NCBI RefSeq assembly: GCF_000820005.1
Contig: NZ_CDBL01000071.1
Location: 1 to 64,000 of the forward strand
Origin: Aeromonas piscicola
GTDB lineage: Bacteria; Pseudomonadota; Gammaproteobacteria; Enterobacterales; Aeromonadaceae
DNA length: 64,000 bases
Direction of reading: 5' to 3'
The notes beneath the pieces are model-generated. The model was not told the DNA's origin, searched no databases, and was given only the letters and a program-made list of their open reading frames with translations. How positions within the stretch are numbered: the first letter of the stretch is position 1; every line of letters starts with the position of its first letter. Positions 21,501 to 30,034 of the stretch are shown one piece after another. Made by a program: the position numbers and the translations under genes.

Positions 21501-22253
21501 ACCCGTCTTGCCGAGCGGCAACGGGCGCTGGCGCTGGAGGAGAGCAAGCGGGATCGCTATCGGGAACACCATCCCGAACTGGCCGCCCTGCCGGATGCAC
21601 AGCTGAGCGAGCAGCTGGCGGCGCGGGGTGCCCGCTGCCGCGCCCTTGAAGAGCAGCTGTTCGAGTGCAAGAGCAAGCTGGCGCAGGCCGAAGTCGCCGC
21701 CCTCAAGGCAGGCAGCCTGCAACAGGAGCTGGCCGCCCAGCAGGCGGTGGCGGATCACTGGCAGCAGCTGTCCGAGCTTATCGGCTCCGCCAGCGGCGCC
21801 AAGCTGCGCACCTTCGCCCAGAGCCTCACGCTCGAACGTCTATTGTTGGAGGCCAATGCCCAGCTCGGCGAGCTGTCGCCGCGCTACCGGTTGGAGCGGG
21901 TACCCGGTACGGATCTGGCGCTGCAGGTGGTGGATCTCGACATGGGGGACGAGGTGCGATCCGTGGACTCCCTCTCAGGTGGCGAGAGCTTCCTGGTGTC
22001 GCTGGCGCTGGCGCTGGCCCTCTCCAGCCTCTCGTCGCGCCAGACCCAGGTCGAGTCGCTGTTCATCGACGAGGGCTTCGGCACCCTGGATCCGGACAGT
22101 CTGGATCTGGCGCTCTCCAGCCTCGACTCCCTGCAGGCCGCCGGTCGCCAGATTGGCGTCATCTCCCACGTGCAGACCCTGGTGGAGCGGATCGGTGTGC
22201 AAATTCGGGTCGAGGCCCTCGGCGGTGGTGAAAGTCGGGTGGTGCTGCCCTGA
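18501..22253 (+). CDS. sbcC: SbcCD nuclease, ATPase subunit SbcC
   Basis: A 1250-residue Rad50-like ATPase. Walker A is GNTGAGKST at about 37-45; long Gln/Glu/Leu-rich coiled coils follow on both sides of a zinc hook CPLC (Cys614 and Cys617). The ABC signature SLSGGESFL and Walker B LFIDEGFGTLD lie near the C-terminus. It is about 200 residues longer than E. coli SbcC (1048), the extra length being coiled coil, so the arms should reach further. It ends in a strong terminator shared with no other gene. Confidence 0.94.
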   Translation: MKILSLSGENLASLTGSFTIDFTKGALGAAGLFAITGNTGAGKSTLLDAICLALYDEMPRFIANRKHVAEVGRADDEEKLKANDVRGILSRGHASGCAEVQFRGCDGRIWLARWAVRRARNRSEGRFQAQERSLTDVASGQVFSGSKRELQDRIDELVGLSWEQFRRAVILPQGEFAAFLKSSADERSALLERMTGTELYSAISIQTHERAREEQQKLATIAQRLGDVALMDEATREQWVSQQINLSTTLKHEQQQQQLMQDLRDLNSRIAAQMQGCAEGQAALDAALQAHGAAAPERDEFARAEQAQVARADHDELARLTLEVQQQEKVIAELGPELAKLEEQTQQSALTEQQLLAEKIAAEREWGALQPELKRAQELDTRIREKVQQLQKIQQEGAQEREVQLTLEQAWREQSKQVELLKQQHQQWELWLEEHKGLAPVARQWQPLLTAMQDWTDDAAKLQQLLTLRDHKLRALQQLQLQLAQAQQERDYWQQEQARLQQHQHELQEQQWESRLAKAQEQWQQQTEQLGQLRQLLELADYGRNHGEQHGRLQQEIAQLEQALGKLAILGEELAPARERLALQRDEARHALEQSRAIASFEQYRHILSDDEPCPLCGAKEHPYSQVQPQVAGILGQLAERARSLELEWERLNHQYIQCESERQELARQLAVRQQHLPELEARAEQLTQRWQQLGGDTLLGHPLPLRQSPIEWNELMSTLLGRGQALEQGLAQSQQQLRQAQLGQQQLQGVRQQLSQLAAQHQQFDQQWQEADRQRITLEGEVKAMGEQETTLRQRLEQGAHRLDEQMGGQPWRQWLGSQQWHEWQQTCEAWLHGQSEWERLASEIASLTPALSAQEARLQTQRELLHKLERDYKEHEQQRQGLLTSRNSCLGGEGIPLVESRWQQRLQQLASELELMQSGARVLRERQTELKTRLAHVEQEKQTSSRRKREVLGRWAAHASSLGIAEYDLRRLLAITPDELKARRTALQGLEDALGEARTRLAERQRALALEESKRDRYREHHPELAALPDAQLSEQLAARGARCRALEEQLFECKSKLAQAEVAALKAGSLQQELAAQQAVADHWQQLSELIGSASGAKLRTFAQSLTLERLLLEANAQLGELSPRYRLERVPGTDLALQVVDLDMGDEVRSVDSLSGGESFLVSLALALALSSLSSRQTQVESLFIDEGFGTLDPDSLDLALSSLDSLQAAGRQIGVISHVQTLVERIGVQIRVEALGGGESRVVLP

Positions 22254-22274
22254 TGGTGACGTTTCAGCCATGGC

Positions 22275-22302
22275 AAAAGGCCCCTGTCAAAGGGGCCTTT
22301 TT
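22275..22302 (+). terminator. Terminator of sbcDC
   Basis: AAAGGCCCCT and AGGGGCCTTT pair around a short loop, followed by TTT. Confidence 0.88.
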
Positions 22303-22325
22303 GTTGGCGTGTTCAAGACGAGTGC

Positions 22326-22871
22326 TTATTTCCGCTCGGGCAACATATTGGTCAAGGTGTTGTCCTTGAGCACATGGTGGTGATAGATGGCGGCAACGGC
22401 GTGCAGGGCGATGAGGGCATAGCCTATGTTGGCCAGCGTCTCGTGCAGCTCCTTTATCGTTCCCTTCACGCCATCATCCGGCGCGATCAGGGCGGGCAGT
22501 TCGAACCCGAAGAAGGGGATGGGCTTGCCGCCCGCGCTAAGCAGCAGCCAGCCCAGCAGCGGGGTGAGGATCAGAAAGCCATACAGCGCCAGATGGGCGA
22601 GCTGAGCCAGCTTGAGCATCAGGGGAGACTGCTCGGGCACTATGCGGGGTGAGGGGCTGCTGAAACGCACCAGCAGCCGTGCTACGACCAGTGCCAGGAT
22701 CAGCAAGCCCACCATGAAGTGAAACTCTTTCATCAGGTCGCGCCCGGCCGAGCCCTTGGGAAAGATATCCCTGAATTCCATCAGGGCATAGACGGCGATC
22801 ATCAGCAGCAGGGTCAGCCAGTGCAGGCCGATACTCAGGCTGCCGTAACGTTGTTCGGTATTCTTCAACAT
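22326..22871 (-). CDS. cybB: Cytochrome b561 (CybB type)
   Basis: A 181-residue four-helix inner-membrane di-heme protein that passes electrons from quinol; in E. coli CybB oxidises quinol with superoxide. Heme-ligating histidines are seen in SIGLHWLTLLLM, EFHFMVGLL, LKLAQLAHLALY and ALHAVAAIYHHH. Two in-frame ATGs exist at 22877 and 22871. AGAAGG lies 2 bases before the first and 8 before the second, so 22871 is preferred. It is convergent with sbcC. Confidence 0.85.
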   Translation of the reverse strand: MLKNTEQRYGSLSIGLHWLTLLLMIAVYALMEFRDIFPKGSAGRDLMKEFHFMVGLLILALVVARLLVRFSSPSPRIVPEQSPLMLKLAQLAHLALYGFLILTPLLGWLLLSAGGKPIPFFGFELPALIAPDDGVKGTIKELHETLANIGYALIALHAVAAIYHHHVLKDNTLTNMLPERK

Positions 22872-23101
22872 GTTCATGTCCTTCTCTGGGCGCTCATTGC
22901 ATCACTTTTTATCCATCCGGGCCGCTTCTTGTGCCCGGACCTCCTTGCATCCATCTCCATGTTACAAGCCCTGTTCGACCAAACTTTGATCTCGATAACT
23001 TTTTAACATTTTATTCTCATCTCTCCGACGGTACCCGGCAAGACTCCTCTCTGCGCGGGGCTATGCTTCTGGTAACGGCAGTGCTGATGAGGATCTGGTC
23101 A

Positions 23102-23914
23102 ATGAAACATCTTGGGTTGGGAGCTGGGCTGCTGTTCATGTGGGGTGCGGTTCTGCTTGGCGTGGCTGGCAGCGATCGCCTCTCTGCGGCAGAGCCCGAG
23201 CATCCATCGCACTTTTCCGCCTATCTGGGGCTCTTGCCTGGGCTCATCGATTCCGATGGGAGCGGCCCCTTCGTCGATCTGGTCAAGGCCATAGCTGCGC
23301 TGGATGACGGGGTCGAGGTGAGCGTGATGGTCTATCCCATGTCGCGTGCGACGCGCAGTGTGGTGGTGGGGGAGGCGGACTTCAATCTGCCCGCCCTGCG
23401 CAATCCCTATATCGATGAGTCCATGCTGCCCTATCGCTTCAGTTCGGTGACCTTCGGCAAGGTGACTCATGTGCTCTATAGCAACAGCGCCGCTCCCATC
23501 ACTTCGGCCATGGTGCTCGGTTACGAGTACACCAAGCGCGACCTGCTCATCGAGGGGGTGAGCGACTTCTGGCCCTTCTCGGTCAAGCGTTCTCTCTCTA
23601 TCGAGCAGTCCCTCGGCAAGCTGAGCAGGGGCCGTATCGATGCCTTCCTCTGGGCGCAGGAGGAGGCGGATTTTGCACTGAAGAAGATGGGGCTGACCAA
23701 TATCCATAGGGTTTATTTTGGCGAGTTTGACGATGTGTTCATCATCCCAAAAGGGGAGAGAGGAGATGCAGTGGACCGCTTTCTGACGCAGTCCATCGAA
23801 AGGCTCAGGGCCTCCGGCCAGCTGGGCCAGATCTACTCCGGCATCCATGGTCCCTATCAGGAGTGGCAGCCGGGGGAACGCGCTGCGACCAGGGCGGTCC
23901 TAACGACGCCATGA
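23102..23914 (+). CDS. Periplasmic substrate-binding-like protein
   Basis: A 270-residue exported protein with a clear signal peptide (MKHLGLGAGLLFMWGAVLLG). The mature part resembles family 3 solute-binding folds: VMVYPMSRATRSVVVGEADF, a hinge-like LRNPYIDESMLPYRFSSVTFG, and RIDAFLWAQEEADFALKKMG. There are no transporter genes next to it, so it may serve sensing rather than uptake. AGGA eight bases before the ATG at 23102 supports that start over longer frames. The PAS-GGDEF gene follows 56 bases later on the same strand, suggesting a two-gene signalling unit (inference). Confidence 0.65.
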   Translation: MKHLGLGAGLLFMWGAVLLGVAGSDRLSAAEPEHPSHFSAYLGLLPGLIDSDGSGPFVDLVKAIAALDDGVEVSVMVYPMSRATRSVVVGEADFNLPALRNPYIDESMLPYRFSSVTFGKVTHVLYSNSAAPITSAMVLGYEYTKRDLLIEGVSDFWPFSVKRSLSIEQSLGKLSRGRIDAFLWAQEEADFALKKMGLTNIHRVYFGEFDDVFIIPKGERGDAVDRFLTQSIERLRASGQLGQIYSGIHGPYQEWQPGERAATRAVLTTP

Positions 23915-23970
23915 TCCAGTTTACCGAGTCGGCAGACTCACTTACTTTTGAGTGAAATATTGGTAAGGGA

Positions 23971-24939
23971 ATGGCCTTGAACATATCCGAGTCGGCGATA
24001 TTGACCGAACTGCAGCAGATCCTGTTTCGATCCTTTGACGTGATACCGTTTCCAATCCTCATTTCGGAAGCGGTTTGTGGTGACACCCTTGGCACCATAC
24101 CGACCACGCTATCGGACATCCCCGTTCGTCATCACAGGTTTGTGAACCAGGCCTTCTCGGCACAATTGGGTTACACCCTGGCCGACTTGCCCGACATGAC
24201 TGCCTGGTTTGCGACTGTGTATCACGACGAGCAGAGCAGAACCCTGGCCATCCAGGACTGGAATCAGGTTGTCATGACCAGCCTGGCCAATGGCTCTGCC
24301 GTGGCGGAGATGTCTACCCGGATCCACTGCAAGAATGGCCAGCGGCGCTGGTTTACCATCACGGCCCAATTGACGGCCGATGCCATGCCCGGCTGGCACA
24401 TAGTGACGTTTCGCGATATTCACGATCTGCACTGCATGATAGAGGAGGTGAGTCGCCTCTCCTGTACCGACCCGCTGACAGAGCTCAGCAATCGGCGCGG
24501 TGCCGAGCAGCAGTTGCAGGCACTCTGGCTGCAGGGCCACATGTTCTCGGTGATCCTGTGCGATATCGATCACTTCAAGCAGGTCAACGACAGGTATGGC
24601 CATCCCGCCGGGGATGCGGCCCTGTGTGGGGTTGCTCGCATCATGGAAGAGCAGCTGCAGGGGGCCGAGTGTCTGGCCCGCTGGGGAGGGGAGGAGTTCC
24701 TGCTGATCCTGCCGGGAGCTGATGGCTCGCGGGTGGCAGCCCGGGCGGAGCAGATGCGCCAGCTGTTGTCTGCCAGCCCCATGAGTTGGCATCATCACCA
24801 TTTTTCGCTGACGATGAGTTTTGGCTGCGCCACCCTGGCTGCCGGGCAGAGCCTGGACAACCTGTTGCTGGTGGCCGATCGGGCCCTGTATCAGGCCAAG
24901 GCGCAGGGGCGCAACCGGGTGGTGTTTGGCAAGACCTAG
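23971..24939 (+). CDS. PAS-GGDEF diguanylate cyclase
   Basis: A 322-residue cytoplasmic protein. A PAS-like domain lies at about 50-155 (FVNQAFSAQLGYTLADL, then KNGQRRWFTITAQL and WHIVTFRDI). The GGDEF domain follows at about 165-322, with DPLTELSNRRG, CDIDHFKQVND and an active GGEEF at 239-243, so it should make cyclic-di-GMP from GTP. The positions five residues before GGEEF read QGAE, not RxxD, so the usual inhibitory product-binding site is absent. No membrane segment is seen, so the signal is likely internal or relayed. Confidence 0.88.
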   Translation: MALNISESAILTELQQILFRSFDVIPFPILISEAVCGDTLGTIPTTLSDIPVRHHRFVNQAFSAQLGYTLADLPDMTAWFATVYHDEQSRTLAIQDWNQVVMTSLANGSAVAEMSTRIHCKNGQRRWFTITAQLTADAMPGWHIVTFRDIHDLHCMIEEVSRLSCTDPLTELSNRRGAEQQLQALWLQGHMFSVILCDIDHFKQVNDRYGHPAGDAALCGVARIMEEQLQGAECLARWGGEEFLLILPGADGSRVAARAEQMRQLLSASPMSWHHHHFSLTMSFGCATLAAGQSLDNLLLVADRALYQAKAQGRNRVVFGKT

Positions 24940-24968
24940 CCCGGCGTCAAGGGTCAGCATAGCCCCAT

Positions 24969-24999
24969 AAAAAAACCGAAGCGCTTGGCTTCGGTTTTT
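24969..24999 (-). terminator. Terminator of the pts operon (after crr)
   Basis: AAAACCGAAGC and GGCTTCGGTTTT pair around a short loop; the minus-strand tail is T-rich. Confidence 0.87.
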
Positions 25000-25030
25000 C
25001 GTTGCAGTCACTGGCACCAGCCAGAGCGCA

Positions 25031-25540
25031 TTATTTCTTGATGCGGATCACCGGGGTCTCGCCCACAGTCACGGCACCCGTCATCTTGATCAGTTCTTTG
25101 ATCTCGTCCATGTTGGAGATGACAACCGGCGTCAGGGTAGACTTGGCTTTCGCTTCCAGAATTGCCAGATCGAACTCGATGATGGTATCGCCGCGCTTGA
25201 CCTTTTGACCTTCCTGAGCGATGCGCTTGAAGCCTTCACCTTTCAGTTCAACGGTGTCGATACCGAAGTGAACGAACAGCTCGATACCTGAGTCGGATTC
25301 CAGCGAGAACGCATGGTTGGTCTCGAAGATCTTGCCGATGGTGCCATCGCACGGTGCAACCATCTTGTTGCCAGCCGGCTTGATGGCGATACCGTCGCCG
25401 ACGATCTTCTCGGCGAAGACAACGTCAGGCACATCTTCGATCGGCACGATTTCCCCTGACAGCGGGGCAAAAATTTCGATGCCACCGGTATCAGAGCTAT
25501 CATCGGAAACCAGTTTCTTCAGTTTATCAAACAGACCCAT
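25031..25540 (-). CDS. crr: PTS glucose-specific IIA component
   Basis: A 169-residue cytosolic phosphocarrier that takes phosphate from HPr and passes it to IIBC-Glc. Its phosphorylation state controls adenylate cyclase and inducer exclusion. [14 protein letters not shown] matches E. coli, and the two active-site histidines are His76 ([10 protein letters not shown]) and His91 ([10 protein letters not shown], numbered with Met1). Length equals E. coli IIA-Glc. It is the last gene of ptsHI-crr, 43 bases after ptsI. Confidence 0.96.
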   Translation of the reverse strand: MGLFDKLKKLVSDDSSDTGGIEIFAPLSGEIVPIEDVPDVVFAEKIVGDGIAIKPAGNKMVAPCDGTIGKIFETNHAFSLESDSGIELFVHFGIDTVELKGEGFKRIAQEGQKVKRGDTIIEFDLAILEAKAKSTLTPVVISNMDEIKELIKMTGAVTVGETPVIRIKK

Positions 25541-25583
25541 AGTAAAAGCTCCTAGAGATGATTGTCGCTGTTTGCAGCCGATC

Positions 25584-27311
25584 TTAGCAGACTGCCTTCT
25601 GCTTAATAAAGTTATCTACACAGGCTTCGATTTCGGCGGCGGTTGCATAGCTCAGAGCCTGGTCAGCCATTGCCTTCACATCTTCGAAGTTGGTGTTGCG
25701 GATAAGCTTCTTGATACGCGGTACAGAAATGGAGCTCATGGAGAACTCATCCAGACCCATACCCAGCAGCAGCAGTGTGGCGCGTTCGTCACCAGCCAGC
25801 TCACCACACATACCGGTCCACTTGCCATTGTCATGGGAAGCGTCGATGACCATCTTGATCAGCGTCAGGACGGAGGGTGACAGCGGGTTGTACATGGCGG
25901 AGATCATCTCGTTACCACGGTCGACTGCCAAGGTGTACTGGGTCAGGTCGTTGGTACCGATACTGAAGAAATCCACTTCTTTAGCCAGATGATGAGCCAT
26001 CACGGCAGCAGCCGGAGTCTCGATCATGATACCCACTTCGATGGATTCATCAAAGGCTTTGCCTTCGGTGCGCAGTTCGGCTTTCAGCTTCTCTACGGTG
26101 GCCTTCAGGCTACGGAACTCTTCGACGGAGATGATCATCGGGAACATGATGCGCAGTTTGCCGAAGGCAGACGCACGCAGTATGGCCCGCAGCTGGGCGT
26201 GCATGATGTCTTCGCGATCGAAGAAAATACGCACGGCACGCCAGCCCAGGAAGGGGTTCATCTCTTTCGGGAAATTCATGTAAGGCAGTTCTTTGTCGCC
26301 GCCAATGTCCATGGTACGGACGATGATCGGCTGATCCGGCATGGCCTCTGCCACTTCTTTGTAGGCCTTGAACTGCTCGTCTTCGGTCGGCAGCGCATCA
26401 CGGTCCATGAACAGGAACTCGGTACGGTACAGCCCCACGCCTTCGGCGCCATTGCGGATGGCACCTTCGGTATCCTTGACGGTACCTATGTTGGCGCAGA
26501 CTTCGACCTGATGACCATCGAGTGTGATGGCAGGCAGATCTTTCAGCTTGGCCAGCTCGTCCTTCTCGGCCTGGAACTGGGCCTGGAACTGTTTGGCTTC
26601 AGTCAGCTGCTCGGCGGTCGGGTTGATGATGATCTGGTTGTTGATCGCATCCAGTATCAGCATCTCGCCATTGTTGACGCGCTCGGTGATGTCGTTGGTG
26701 CCCACGATGGCCGGCAGCTCCAGGGAGCGCGCCATGATGGAGGTGTGAGAGGTACGGCCACCGATGTCGGTAACGAAACCCAGCACATATTTCAGGTTGA
26801 TCTGGGCAGTTTCGGACGGGGTCAGGTCTTTGGCGACCAGAATGACCTCTTCGTCTATGGTGCTCAGGTTGACAACGGCGATGCCCAGCACGTTCTTCAC
26901 CAGACGGGTTCCGATGTCACGGAAGTCGGTGGCGCGCTCGCGCAGGTAGGGATCGTCCAGATCGGCCATCATCTTGGCGTATTGCTCGATGACCTCGTAG
27001 ACGGCCTTATCAGCGGTGGCCTTGTTGTCTTTGATGAAGGATCTGATATCCCCTTCCAGCTCCTCATCTTCGAGCAGCATGATGTGGCCTTCGAAGATGG
27101 CCTCTTTTTCCTCACCGAAGGTGCGACCAGCCATGGTTTTGATGGCTTCCAGCTGAGCAGCTGACTTGGTGCGGGCTTCGAGGAAGCGGTTGATCTCGGC
27201 GTCAATCTGGTCAGCAGAAATCTTGCCCTGATTGATAACGATTTCATCTTCTTTCAGAAGAAGCGCCTTACCGAATGCGATACCGGGGGACGCAAGAATG
27301 CCAGATATCAT
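25584..27311 (-). CDS. ptsI: PTS enzyme I
   Basis: A 575-residue phosphotransferase that moves phosphate from phosphoenolpyruvate to HPr, the first step for all PTS sugars. The phospho-histidine motif is [19 protein letters not shown]; the C-terminal PEP-binding domain shows [17 protein letters not shown] and the catalytic cysteine in [10 protein letters not shown]. Length equals E. coli enzyme I. It lies 44 bases after ptsH. Confidence 0.96.
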   Translation of the reverse strand: MISGILASPGIAFGKALLLKEDEIVINQGKISADQIDAEINRFLEARTKSAAQLEAIKTMAGRTFGEEKEAIFEGHIMLLEDEELEGDIRSFIKDNKATADKAVYEVIEQYAKMMADLDDPYLRERATDFRDIGTRLVKNVLGIAVVNLSTIDEEVILVAKDLTPSETAQINLKYVLGFVTDIGGRTSHTSIMARSLELPAIVGTNDITERVNNGEMLILDAINNQIIINPTAEQLTEAKQFQAQFQAEKDELAKLKDLPAITLDGHQVEVCANIGTVKDTEGAIRNGAEGVGLYRTEFLFMDRDALPTEDEQFKAYKEVAEAMPDQPIIVRTMDIGGDKELPYMNFPKEMNPFLGWRAVRIFFDREDIMHAQLRAILRASAFGKLRIMFPMIISVEEFRSLKATVEKLKAELRTEGKAFDESIEVGIMIETPAAAVMAHHLAKEVDFFSIGTNDLTQYTLAVDRGNEMISAMYNPLSPSVLTLIKMVIDASHDNGKWTGMCGELAGDERATLLLLGMGLDEFSMSSISVPRIKKLIRNTNFEDVKAMADQALSYATAAEIEACVDNFIKQKAVC

Positions 27312-27355
27312 AATCCTTCCTATTAAAACGACTGTGGGGGAGGAATAAAGCTGGA

Positions 27356-27613
27356 TTACTCCAGCTCGTCCATCAGGGCAACCAGCTTCTCAACGGCTTT
27401 CTGAGCGTCCGGGCCGTCGGCCTGGATGGTCACGTTGGTGCCTTTGGTCAGGCCCAGGGTCTGCAGCTTGAACAGGCTCTTGGCGCTGGCGGATTTGCCA
27501 CCGGAGACCACAGTAATTTCGCTTTGGAATTCTTTGGCTTCTTTCACGAACTGAGCTGCCGGACGGGTGTGCAGACCGTTTTCAGCAGTGATAACAACAG
27601 ACTTCTCGTACAT
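27356..27613 (-). CDS. ptsH: PTS phosphocarrier HPr
   Basis: An 85-residue HPr that carries phosphate from enzyme I to the IIA proteins. His15 sits in [12 protein letters not shown] and Ser46 in SAKSLFKLQ, both at the exact E. coli positions. A GGGGTG ribosome site precedes the ATG. It heads the ptsHI-crr transcription unit and is separated from cysK by a terminator. Confidence 0.96.
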   Translation of the reverse strand: MYEKSVVITAENGLHTRPAAQFVKEAKEFQSEITVVSGGKSASAKSLFKLQTLGLTKGTNVTIQADGPDAQKAVEKLVALMDELE

Positions 27614-27896
27614 GGTTTCACCCCATATTATTGATATTTTTTGGAGAGATGGATGCTTTTGACGCTTCCTTATCTCACCGTGTCAGTATGGATATGTTGT
27701 AAAGTAACGAAATCAGACCTGCAATGGTTTAATCCAGGTCAATTTTCTGTGCAGTATTCGGTGTCTGCCCAAACTCTTTTCCGTTATCGCGCTACAAGCC
27801 GCATAAATACTGGCTTGAAATTATTTTATAACGAAAAATAACACTTTGTTACTTTGTGATACCTAGTCGGCAAACACCTCGTGACGCCGCACAGGA

Positions 27897-27912
27897 TATG
27901 AGATTTATCACG
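27897..27912 (-). promoter_or_regulatory. Possible CRP site upstream of ptsH
   Basis: TATGA-N6-TCACG matches the TGTGA-N6-TCACA consensus at 8 of 10 half-site positions. It lies about 285 bases before ptsH. E. coli ptsHI-crr is CRP-controlled, which gives the site some weight. Confidence 0.4.
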
Positions 27913-28010
27913 GAATGTCTGCTTTTTTTGTCGCCCGTCAGCTTGTTATTTTACCCCAAAAAATAAGGGGCCGAGTGGCGCTGCCAATTGCTCAGTCTAG
28001 CTCATAAAGA

Positions 28011-28034
28011 AACGGCGCTCCTAGGAGCGCCGTT
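28011..28034 (-). terminator. Terminator of cysK
   Basis: CGGCGCTC and GAGCGCCG pair around CTAG with TTCTTT on the minus-strand tail. Confidence 0.82.
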
Positions 28035-28055
28035 GTTTTGAAAGAATCCGATCAC

Positions 28056-29024
28056 CTATTGCTGCAGTTCCTGCTCGCTGAACACCCCGGCAAACAGGGC
28101 GCTGGAGAGGTAACGCTCGGCGGCGCTCGGCAGTATGACGACGATGGTCTTGTCGGCAAATTCCGGCAACTCTGCCAGACGGGCGGCGGCCACGACGGCG
28201 GCCCCCGAGCTTATCCCGGCCAGGATCCCTTCCTCTTCCATCAGGCGACGAGCCATCTCGATGGCATCATCGCTGCTTACCTGCTCGACGCGGTCCAGCA
28301 GGGTCAGGTCCAGGTTGCCCGGGATGAAACCGGCGCCAATACCCTGGATCTTGTGAGGGCCGGGCTTGATCTCGAGACCGGCCAGACGCTGGCTGATCAC
28401 GGGTGACTCGCTCGGCTCGACGGCCACCGAGACCACGGCCTTGCCCTTGGTCTGCTTCAGATAACGGGACACACCGGTAATGGTGCCACCTGTGCCGACG
28501 CCCGCCACGAACACATCCACCTGACCATCGGTGGCATCCCAGATCTCGGGGCCCGTGGTCTTCTCGTGGATTTCCGGGTTGGCGGGGTTTTCAAACTGTT
28601 GCAGCAGGACATATTTGCCCGGCTCGGATTCGAGGATCTCGTTGGCCTTGGCGATGGCGCCCTTCATGCCCAGCGGCCCTTCGGTCAGCACCAGATTGGC
28701 ACCGAGCGCCTTGAGCAGCTTGCGGCGCTCCAGGCTCATGGTGGCGGGCATGGTCAATGTGATGGGATAGCCGCGAGCGGCGGCAACGAAAGCCAGAGCA
28801 ATACCTGTGTTACCGCTGGTGGGTTCGATGATCTCCTTGCCCTTGGTCAGGACGCCGCGTTTCTCGGCATCCCAAATCAGGTTGGCGCCGATGCGGCACT
28901 TGACGCTGAAGCTCGGGTTACGGCTTTCAATCTTGGCCAGTACGCGGCCCTTGGTAACACGGTTGAGTCGAACCAGCGGGGTGTGACCTATGGTCTGGCT
29001 GTTGTCCTCAAAAATTTTGCTCAT
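28056..29024 (-). CDS. cysK: O-acetylserine sulfhydrylase A (cysteine synthase)
   Basis: A 322-residue cytosolic PLP enzyme that makes cysteine from O-acetylserine and sulfide. The PLP lysine is Lys42 in [12 protein letters not shown]; the phosphate loop is [11 protein letters not shown] and the second phosphate loop is [15 protein letters not shown]. Length is that of E. coli CysK (323). It lies upstream of ptsHI-crr as in E. coli. The intergenic region to the divergent MoxR gene holds AT-rich repeated GTTAT motifs. Confidence 0.95.
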   Translation of the reverse strand: MSKIFEDNSQTIGHTPLVRLNRVTKGRVLAKIESRNPSFSVKCRIGANLIWDAEKRGVLTKGKEIIEPTSGNTGIALAFVAAARGYPITLTMPATMSLERRKLLKALGANLVLTEGPLGMKGAIAKANEILESEPGKYVLLQQFENPANPEIHEKTTGPEIWDATDGQVDVFVAGVGTGGTITGVSRYLKQTKGKAVVSVAVEPSESPVISQRLAGLEIKPGPHKIQGIGAGFIPGNLDLTLLDRVEQVSSDDAIEMARRLMEEEGILAGISSGAAVVAAARLAELPEFADKTIVVILPSAAERYLSSALFAGVFSEQELQQ

Positions 29025-29090
29025 GGTGCTATCCCTGTTTGTTACGGCGATGAAACAAGATTACCCTGTGGTTTCTGAATGAGAAGTGAC

Positions 29091-29120
29091 GATTTGTTAT
29101 AACAATATGTTATTACAAGA
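29091..29120. promoter_or_regulatory. AT-rich palindromes between cysK and the MoxR gene
   Basis: TTGTTATAACAA (29094-29105) is a perfect 12-bp palindrome followed at once by TATGTTATTACA. The placement suits a cysK operator such as CysB or an operator for the divergent MoxR pair, but neither consensus is matched well enough to name. Confidence 0.3.
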
Positions 29121-29191
29121 TATAGAGCTTATTCTTTCTTACTGAGGCCTCGATCTCAAAAAGGCCTCTTGTCGTCAAAGGAATAGACGTT

Positions 29192-30034
29192 ATGGGATTT
29201 GCAGGAAGCGATCGCTATCTCGCCTCAGAGGCACTGAAGATGGCGGTCAATGCGGCAATAGTGCTGGAAAAACCGTTACTGATCAAAGGTGAACCCGGCA
29301 CAGGCAAGACGGAGCTGGCCGAAGCGGTAGCCCGCCATCTGGGCACCGAGCTGATCGCCTGGCATATCAAATCCACCACCAAGGCCCAGCAGGGGCTGTA
29401 TGAGTATGATGCTGTGGCGCGGCTGCGCGACTCCCAGCTCGGCGATCCGCGAGTGGGGGACATAAGCCACTACATTCGCCAGGGCAAGCTGTGGCAGGCC
29501 TTCACCGCCGAGCAGCGACCCGTGCTGCTGATCGATGAAATCGATAAGGCGGATATCGAATTCCCCAACGACCTGCTGCTGGAGCTGGATCGGATGGAGT
29601 TTGACGTCTACGAGACCGGCGAGCGCATCAAGGCACGCCTGCGCCCCGTGGTCATCATCACCTCCAACAATGAAAAAGAGCTGCCGGATGCCTTCCTGCG
29701 ACGCTGCTTCTTTCACTACATCCGTTTCCCCGACAAGGCCGAGATGCAGGCCATAGTCAACCTGCACTATCCGAACCTGAAAGTGGCGTTGCTGGACGAA
29801 GCCATGACGCTCTTCTTCGAGCTACGCGATGTGGACGGGCTGCGCAAGAAGCCCTCCACCTCCGAGCTGCTGGACTGGATCCGGCTGCTGCTGGCCGACG
29901 ACATCTCCCCCGAGGCGATGCGCACCCGTGAGCCTGGCAAGCTGGTGCCCGCCCTCTATGGCGCTCTGCTCAAGACTGAACAGGACTTGCATCTGTTCGA
30001 AAAGCTTGCCTTCCAGGCGCGTCGCGGTAGCTGA
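29192..30034 (+). CDS. MoxR-family AAA+ ATPase
   Basis: A 280-residue AAA+ ATPase of the MoxR type, thought to act as a chaperone that activates or matures partner proteins through a VWA partner. Walker A is GEPGTGKTELAEA at about 32-44, Walker B is LLIDEIDKADIEF, and sensor 1 is VIITSNNEKELPDAFLRRC. AAGGAA precedes the ATG. Its stop abuts the start of the VWA gene, so the pair is one operon. The client is unknown. Confidence 0.85.
   Translation: MGFAGSDRYLASEALKMAVNAAIVLEKPLLIKGEPGTGKTELAEAVARHLGTELIAWHIKSTTKAQQGLYEYDAVARLRDSQLGDPRVGDISHYIRQGKLWQAFTAEQRPVLLIDEIDKADIEFPNDLLLELDRMEFDVYETGERIKARLRPVVIITSNNEKELPDAFLRRCFFHYIRFPDKAEMQAIVNLHYPNLKVALLDEAMTLFFELRDVDGLRKKPSTSELLDWIRLLLADDISPEAMRTREPGKLVPALYGALLKTEQDLHLFEKLAFQARRGS

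Larger units (their letters stand above)
27614..28055. other. Intergenic region between cysK and ptsH
   Basis: About 440 bases holding the pts promoter region, a CRP-like site (27897-27912) and the cysK terminator (28011-28034). It is AT-rich and has no supported coding frame. Confidence 0.65.

Noticed and set aside
19935..21758. Leu-rich frame opposite sbcC (607 codons)
   Set aside because: Complement of CAG/CTG-rich coiled-coil codons; looks hydrophobic only for that reason.
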